A stretch of 64,000 bases of DNA from Bettongia penicillata ogilbyi (lineage: Eukaryota > Chordata > Mammalia > Diprotodontia > Potoroidae), in assembly GCA_023548195.1 (NCBI GenBank), contig JAJHZJ010000336.1:2708704-2772703 (forward strand), in the 5' to 3' direction. Below, in pieces: positions 58,336 to 64,000 of the stretch (position 1 is the stretch's first letter; every line of letters begins with the position of its first letter). The notes under the pieces are model-generated. The model did not search any database. It was given only the letters and a program-made list of their open reading frames with translations, and was not told the origin of the DNA. The position numbers were made by a program, and so were the translations under genes.

Positions 58336-59064
58336 TCACCTTGAAATGTGCTGTTTCAGTCTCCAGGTAGGCACCCCCACTGAATGCAGAATTAAGGATG
58401 TGCTTAGTAAAAACTCGTTAACTGAATCAAAATCAAAATAGGTTAAAAGAGTACAAGAAGTTCAGCAACTATAATAGAATTTATGCCTAAGGCAAAAAAC
58501 ATGCCCAGTTCCAAAGTAAATACTTCCAAATAATGCCAAACCACTAAGGGAACAGGCAAGTGCACTAGAATGAATGGAGAGACAAAGGAAGAAGGGGTGG
58601 CCTAAAATTACTTTACTAAATAGTCTTTCCACTTGAATTACATATTTTTTCACTTGTTGAATAAGGCATTATGGAAACCCTGAAAGCATGAAATAGATTA
58701 ATTTGTCATTAATTTCTTGCATGTTCTATCCTAAAGAAGTTTCCACACACTAGGACATGGGTATTATGTGTCAGGCATTTCACTTACAATTTCCCCACCA
58801 TCAATAAGCCATATTTTATTTACTAAGGATGGCCTTCTCTATGGCCTTAAAAGTCAATGGATGGCTCTGGGTGGTCATGCATATCAACATAGGTGGAAAG
58901 AAAAGCATACCTACAAATGTTCTTTCTTATTTCAGATATTTCCCCAGTCTCCAAGTCAGACATACAGTCTACCCTTGCATAAATAATTTATCACTTTTCC
59001 AGAGCTGAAAAAATGGAAGCCATCCACAGATCATATTTCTATCTAAATAGTACCCTATGTACTG
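58336..59064. other. Single-copy-looking intron sequence
   Basis: No recognised element. Confidence 0.4.
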
Positions 59065-59930
59065 ATCCACAAAAAAGCTTTTATTAAGGACTTATCACTA
59101 TGTGAAAGGCACAAGGAGAGACGCTGGGAATATATGTCAAAAACCAAACAGCCCCAGTCCCCAAGGCACTTACATTCTATAAGGGGAAATAATATTTACA
59201 CATATAAGAGAATACAAGATGTACACAAAACAAATACAAGGCAAGAGACAGGCGGGGGGGGGGAGCACTGGCTGCTGGGGAATAAGGAAAGACTTCAGGG
59301 AAAAGGAAGCATTTGAGTAGGCTCTGGAGGACATTAATGATTCAAAGAGGCAGGAGTGAAGAGGGAAGAAATTCCAAGTTTGGGAAGGGCAGCCATGCAA
59401 AGGCTCAGAGAAAGGAGATGGAATACCGTGGGTGAGGAACACGAAAAGAGCCAGTTTGGCTGGAATACAGAGAACATGAAGGTGAGAAATGGGAGACAAA
59501 TCTTGAAAGGAAGGTTGGAGTCAGCTTGGGAAGGGCTTTAAATGCCAAACAGAGGAGCCTGTATTTGATGCTAGAAGTAACAGGGAGCCCTTGGAGAGTT
59601 GTGAGCAAGGGAATGAGACACTCAGTCCTGGGCTTTAGAGACAGCATTTAGGCAGTTGTGAACAGGATAGTTTGGAAAGGGGGCAGACTTGAGTCAGGGA
59701 AAACTACATTAAGAAGCTATTGCAATAAACTAGATGAAAGACAATGAAGGTCTACACTTAGATAGTAGCCATGTTAGTAAAGAGATGGTGAAAAGGCAGA
59801 ACTGACAACTGACTGGATGGCTAGAAATACGGTGGCTCCTTCAACCAAAGCTAGAAAGAAGAGGTATGGAGTTGGGAGAAAAGCTGGAGAATGCTAGAAT
59901 GTGATGGTGACAGATGACTGAGAGGCCATC
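59065..59930 (-). repeat. L2 LINE 3' part, antisense
   Basis: Starts aaaagcttttattaaggact, then cccagtccccaaggcactta, agagccagtttggctggaat, gggctttaaatgccaaacag and gctattgcaataaactagat. Confidence 0.75.
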
Positions 59931-60079
59931 TATCTGTTTTTATCGGCAGCACTTTTTTTGGTATTGACATCTTTTATTTACAGTTCTTTAGTGCACTAGA
60001 TCCGTTTAGTGTTAGTTAAACAAGTAAACATTTTGGCAAAAAACTACTAAATATCTTACATTCAGATAAGAAAAATGAT

Positions 60080-60262
60080 TCCAAGGTCACAGAATTTAGA
60101 GCTAGGAGAAACTTAGAGATCATCTAGTCCACACCCTCTCACTTTCCAAATGAGGAAACTGAGGCAGAGAGGTAAAATGACTTGTCCAAAGTCACATAGG
60201 TAGCAGTCAGCAGAGTCAAGATTCAAACTCAGTTCCTCCTGATGCCCAAAGGACTCTTTCCA
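60080..60262 (-). repeat. MIR-type SINE
   Basis: agagatcatctagtccacac, tgaggaaactgaggcagaga, gacttgtccaaagtcacata. Confidence 0.75.
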
Positions 60263-60308
60263 AACAGTCCTTTCCCCCATCTGTTTGAACCAATTACTGA
60301 AACAGACA

Positions 60309-60392
60309 CCAAAAAGGATTCCTCCATTGGCTAGGAGATGGAACTACATACCAAAAAGGATTCCTCCATTGGCTAGGAGATGGAACTACATA
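60309..60392 (+). repeat. Perfect 42-bp tandem duplication
   Basis: Two identical, directly adjacent units (60309..60350 and 60351..60392) starting ccaaaaaggattcctccatt. Confidence 0.97.
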
Positions 60393-60644
60393 AGAAAAAA
60401 GAAAAGAAAATCCTTCTTTCTCCACCCCATGAAAATTTCCAATCCCTACATACATTTCTTTCATTCTCTTTTCCTTTCCTGAAGCTCCCAACCACCAACT
60501 CACCCCTATCCCATAAACCCTGACTCAGGTCTTGGAATGCCCTATAGTTTGAGAAAATCACCATTCCTACTACATGACAAATGGCAGGTAAGTAGGAGAC
60601 ACAGATCCCCTCTGCCCCCAATGAACATCTTAGTACCTGTTATC

Positions 60645-60742
60645 ATGTGTTCATCCTTTGTTGCCAAAGAAGACCATGCCATCAGAGAAATGACGTGACT
60701 TGCACTTGACTTTGTTTTGAGCTGTGCAGGTCACCAGTCTCA
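60645..60742 (-). repeat. Mar1/RTE tail fragment
   Basis: tgtgttcatcctttgttgcc, gaagaccatgccatcagaga, gacttgcacttgactttgtt, gctgtgcaggtcaccagtct: the reverse complement of the last 100 bp of Mar1. The tRNA head is missing, as in a 5'-truncated insertion or an RTE LINE end. Confidence 0.85.
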
Positions 60743-60744
60743 CA

Positions 60745-61130
60745 GGGAGCCAGTGGATTTTACTGGACAGGGGTCAGACTTGGGCTTGAGGACAATCAGA
60801 TTTGTGGAGGAGGGAGACCTGAGAAGAGAGGCTGACAGACTATTGTAGTCATGAGGTGATGAAGGCTGATCCCTCAGAGAGGATAAAAATGTCAGCTCAT
60901 ATTTCTAGAACAGAAAAGATAGGATGTGGCAGCTGATTGGACATGAGGTGAGGGGGGTGAGAGTTAGGACCGAAGGATGACAATGATGTAGACGGTGATG
61001 TGCCTTCTACACTAATAGAAAAATTGGTAAAAGAGGAGCCTTGGGGGACTAGAGTCCACTGCTGGATGTAGTGAGTTTCTGGTGGCCAAGTCAGGGCTGC
61101 AGTGGAAGATGAGTTCCTGCATCCCATGCC
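60745..61130 (-). repeat. L2 LINE body fragment
   Basis: gagccagtggattttactgg, ctattgtagtcatgaggtga, gagccttgggggac. Confidence 0.65.
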
Positions 61131-61359
61131 AGAACTCAGAATGCATGTCTCATAGAAACATTGTCACATACAGTGGTTAGATTCGAGAGTATTATTAACA
61201 TTGTACAGCACTTCTGATCCACTATCTGTTACAGAGACTTTGAGGGCTACCCTGGCAACCTAAGCAATAAGTATAAAATTATGTCTATATAAGAAAATAA
61301 GTGTTCCAAACAAAGAATAAATTAAATTCATAACTTATATTTTCATCTTCCAACTTTCT

Positions 61360-61490
61360 CTGTAAATAGTAACTGTGTGACTTTGACCAAGTCACTTCCC
61401 CTCAGAACTCCCTCTCCTCATCTATAAAAGGGAACAGAAAGGACTGACTAAATAATCTCCAAGTTTCTTCTTCTCTGACTTTGCTGTTCT
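61360..61490 (+). repeat. MIR-type SINE fragment
   Basis: agtaactgtgtgactttgac, caagtcacttcccctcagaa, ctcatctataaaagg. Confidence 0.7.
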
Positions 61491-63284
61491 CAATGTTCTC
61501 AGTGGGCCTCTTGGATATCAAAGGCTATCATAGGTTTCACTTGCAATTTCTCCACCATCAATAAGCTCATAGTTATTAAAGGAAAAAGTAACCCTGACAG
61601 GCCCTAGCAGCCGAATGGATCCCTACTGCTCCACACACAGCTAACGGCTGCCCAGGGAATCTACACCATTTGTTTTCATATAGACCAGTTCCCGGCACCA
61701 GAAGACAGTTCTGGTGTTATCCAGACACCTCCTCCGGACTGTTGTGTATTGGGCAATCATTTCTACACTACCTGCTGAAATAGGCTGTCTTCTCCACAAA
61801 GATTACAACATAAACAGCAGCCCCCGACCCTGGCTCCTGGCAGCACCTTTCTGCCGCTGGAACAGATCCTTCTCAGTACAAATGACTTCCTGGAATGATC
61901 TGGCCCTTGGGTGAGAACACAGATACTACAAGAAAAACCCTCAGCAAGGTTTATATGGGAATGGGAACCAGCAGTGCTTCTTTAAGCAGTGCCAGGCAAA
62001 ACAGCAGAAATGATTTCTATACTTTGCACCTCATTTGATTTTATGTCTTTCCTTGTTATTTTGTTTCATTTAAAAATTACCAGGTAAAACTCCTTTTGAA
62101 AAAACCCTGACTTTGCCCCAGTTAAGTGAAGATGTGTTTTATCCTCATAGAAACCAAGAATTTGGTATAATATGAATATCCCTAGAAGCAAAGTATGAGC
62201 TAGAAGGCCAAACGCACTCTTGTGCTCCAGACAATACTGACCTTTTCAAGGTAAAAACCCCAAGTTGAAGAGTAAGTTGGGAATAAGTCGTTCCCTGGCT
62301 GCCTAGGACCATCTCCTCACAGTTGTTTCCCCACTTTCTTCCATCTCCAGTCTCCACCCAAGATCTTTAAACACCTTAGAAAAGTCACCAATATTTCAAA
62401 GTATGCTGGTGGGTAAAGGAAATCTTCTATTAAACTCCCCAAAACCTTTGCTTTATAATACCACAAACACTGGCATTTAATCAAATATCAAAACAACCTC
62501 ATTTATCTAGAGTTCACTTCCTAGCAAAACATGGCCAAGAACCTGGAAAAAGGCAAAGAGAACAGCTCAAATATGATACCACAAAGTCATGTCAGGTCAC
62601 TCATATAAGTGAGTCCATTGGGGGAACCCCTCCAGATACTATTCTAAAAGGCTTAACCATATGATTTGCCAAGTTGCCACAGATGAGAAGTAGCAAATTG
62701 GAAATGAGTGGACTTTTAAGACCAGCATATTGATAGTAGGGAAAAGTGAGAAGGGCTATCAAAAGAAACAGAAAATTATAAAAACCAGATGAGGATGCTA
62801 CTGAATTATAATAATATAGTACAGTAACTGAAGTCCCTACTTGATCATACCAAGAAAAAGTTAAATTATATTCAAATTCCTTTGCTTAAGGAGGCAGAGA
62901 AGCATTTCGTACATCTTAGAAAGTAATATCTTTCTAACAAAATTGTTAAGATAAAATTTTAAAGTGTGGATACCTAAAAAGACCAATTTCAATTATATAG
63001 AAAATTAATTTCTGTGGAATGCAGCTTCACGAACCACAATGCCAGCTAAATGAGGCATTAGTGTACTTGAACTGGACTATGCTGGGTGTTCTTTACCTTA
63101 CAACTAGACTCTAGGAGGACAGGGCCTTTGCCTTGTTTTACATCTATGTAAACAGATGAGACCTAAAACTGAATGAATGTTCTACCAAAATAACTAGGCT
63201 TTCTCTCCATTCCCTCTCCAGCTCTTCCCCACGCGTCCAAATCTGTCACTGAGTCCTTCTCTCCTTGAAGAAAAGTTTATTAGG
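61491..63284. other. Single-copy-looking intron sequence (1.8 kb)
   Basis: Faint L2-like words near 63090..63180; otherwise no recognised element. Confidence 0.4.
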
Positions 63285-64000
63285 TTGATGTTCCTCCTTG
63301 CTAAAGATCATACCATTACTTGTGCCCTTCTGTATCTTCTGGGTGGTTGCCCCTCCTCAACCAAGCTTCTCTCCCAACCTCCTTTCCTCATCTTTAAACT
63401 TCATCTACAGGCTTCTTCCCTGCAGATAAAAATATGTCCAAATCTCTCCCCTTCCAAAAAAACAAACAAACAAAATACACTCACACTTTCACTGATCCTG
63501 CCATTCTGTCAGGATATCATCCTATATCCCTCCTCCCCTTCAGAGTCAAATTCATAAGGGAAAAAAAATCTACATTCATTGTTTCTACTACTTCATCTCT
63601 AGCTAGATGGTGCAGTGGATAGAGCACCAGTGCAAGAGTCAGGAGGACATGAGTTCAAATCTCACCTCAGACACTTGACACTCACTAGCTGTGTGACTTT
63701 AGGCAAGTCACTTAACCCCAATTGCCTCACACTGGGTCATCTCCAGTCACCCTGATGAATATCTGGTCACTGGATTCAGATGGCTCTGGAGGAGAAGTGA
63801 GGCTGGTGACCTGCACAGCCCTCCCTCACTCAAAAAAAAAGTCAAGTGCAAGTCATGTCATTATTTCTCTTATGGCATGGTCTTCTTCAGCAACAAAGGA
63901 TGAACCCAGACACTTATTCCCTTGTAATCTGGCTTCTGACCTTTCCACTTGAGGGAAACTGCTCTCTCCAGGAACACTACCAGTCTCTTTCTTAACTGTG
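63285..64000 (+). repeat. L2 LINE body, split by Mar1, runs off the window
   Basis: caaccaagcttctctcccaa, cctttcctcatctttaaact, then after the Mar1 tctggcttctgacctttcca and gaaactgctctctccaggaa, the L2 ORF2 block SGF-STETALS. Confidence 0.65.
63598..63905 (+). repeat. Mar1 SINE
   Basis: gctagatggtgcagtggata, gagcaccagtgcaagagtca, tgaatatctggtcactggat, tcttcttcagcaacaaagga. Third near-complete copy of the window. No clear target-site duplication. Confidence 0.88.

Overview
This window reads as a piece of a marsupial (metatherian) nuclear genome, almost certainly intronic. Three copies of a tRNA-headed SINE with the RTE-type tail known as Mar1, several SINEs with a BovB-like tail, many MIR/THER1-type SINEs, and many old L2 and CR1/L3-clade LINE pieces give it a typical marsupial texture. 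There are no bacterial-style genes, operons or CRISPR arrays. The species cannot be named from the sequence alone.

The only convincing protein-coding sequence is one 144-nt internal exon at 6049..6192 on the minus strand, with good splice sites on both sides. It encodes 48 residues of the CBS (Bateman) module of a CNNM magnesium-transport mediator. Residues that differ between paralogues point to CNNM2, and the split first codon and residue count point to its exon 2. The gene runs right to left. Positions 1..6048 are then part of intron 2, and 6193..64000 is at least 57.8 kb of intron 1. Exon 1, with the DUF21 membrane domain, should lie beyond 64000, and exon 3 before position 1.

The rest is a record of transposition and local duplication. 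In order: (i) 1..6 kb has a CR1/L3 piece and a long antisense L2. (ii) 6..16 kb has the exon, two pairs of paralogous blocks (2040..3110 with 11955..13470; 7785..8190 with 10365..10720), an alternating purine/pyrimidine tract, and two hAT-type DNA transposon copies. (iii) 16..31 kb mixes single-copy DNA with SINEs, L2 pieces, a Mar1 nested in a MIR, AT-rich satellites and L1-like segments. (iv) 31..45 kb has a palindromic MITE, a 232-bp insertion with target-site duplications whose relative lies 2 kb away, a (GT)24 tract and more L2. (v) 45..52 kb has a perfect 93-bp-period tandem duplication and a young, internally deleted L1 with 13-bp target-site duplications. (vi) 52..55 kb is one L2 carrying four nested insertions, including an almost full-length antisense 7SL (SRP) RNA retropseudogene with a 10-bp target-site duplication. 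(vii) 55..64 kb is mostly single-copy DNA with a 22-bp homopyrimidine repeat, a 42-bp tandem duplication, and an L2 split by a Mar1 SINE at the right edge.

I found no new multi-gene system. The most notable items are the 7SL retropseudogene inside the L2 stack, the paralogous blocks that flank the CNNM2 exon, and the 232-bp insertion of unknown origin. Repeat family names come from recognising sequence texture without a database, so older elements have approximate edges.
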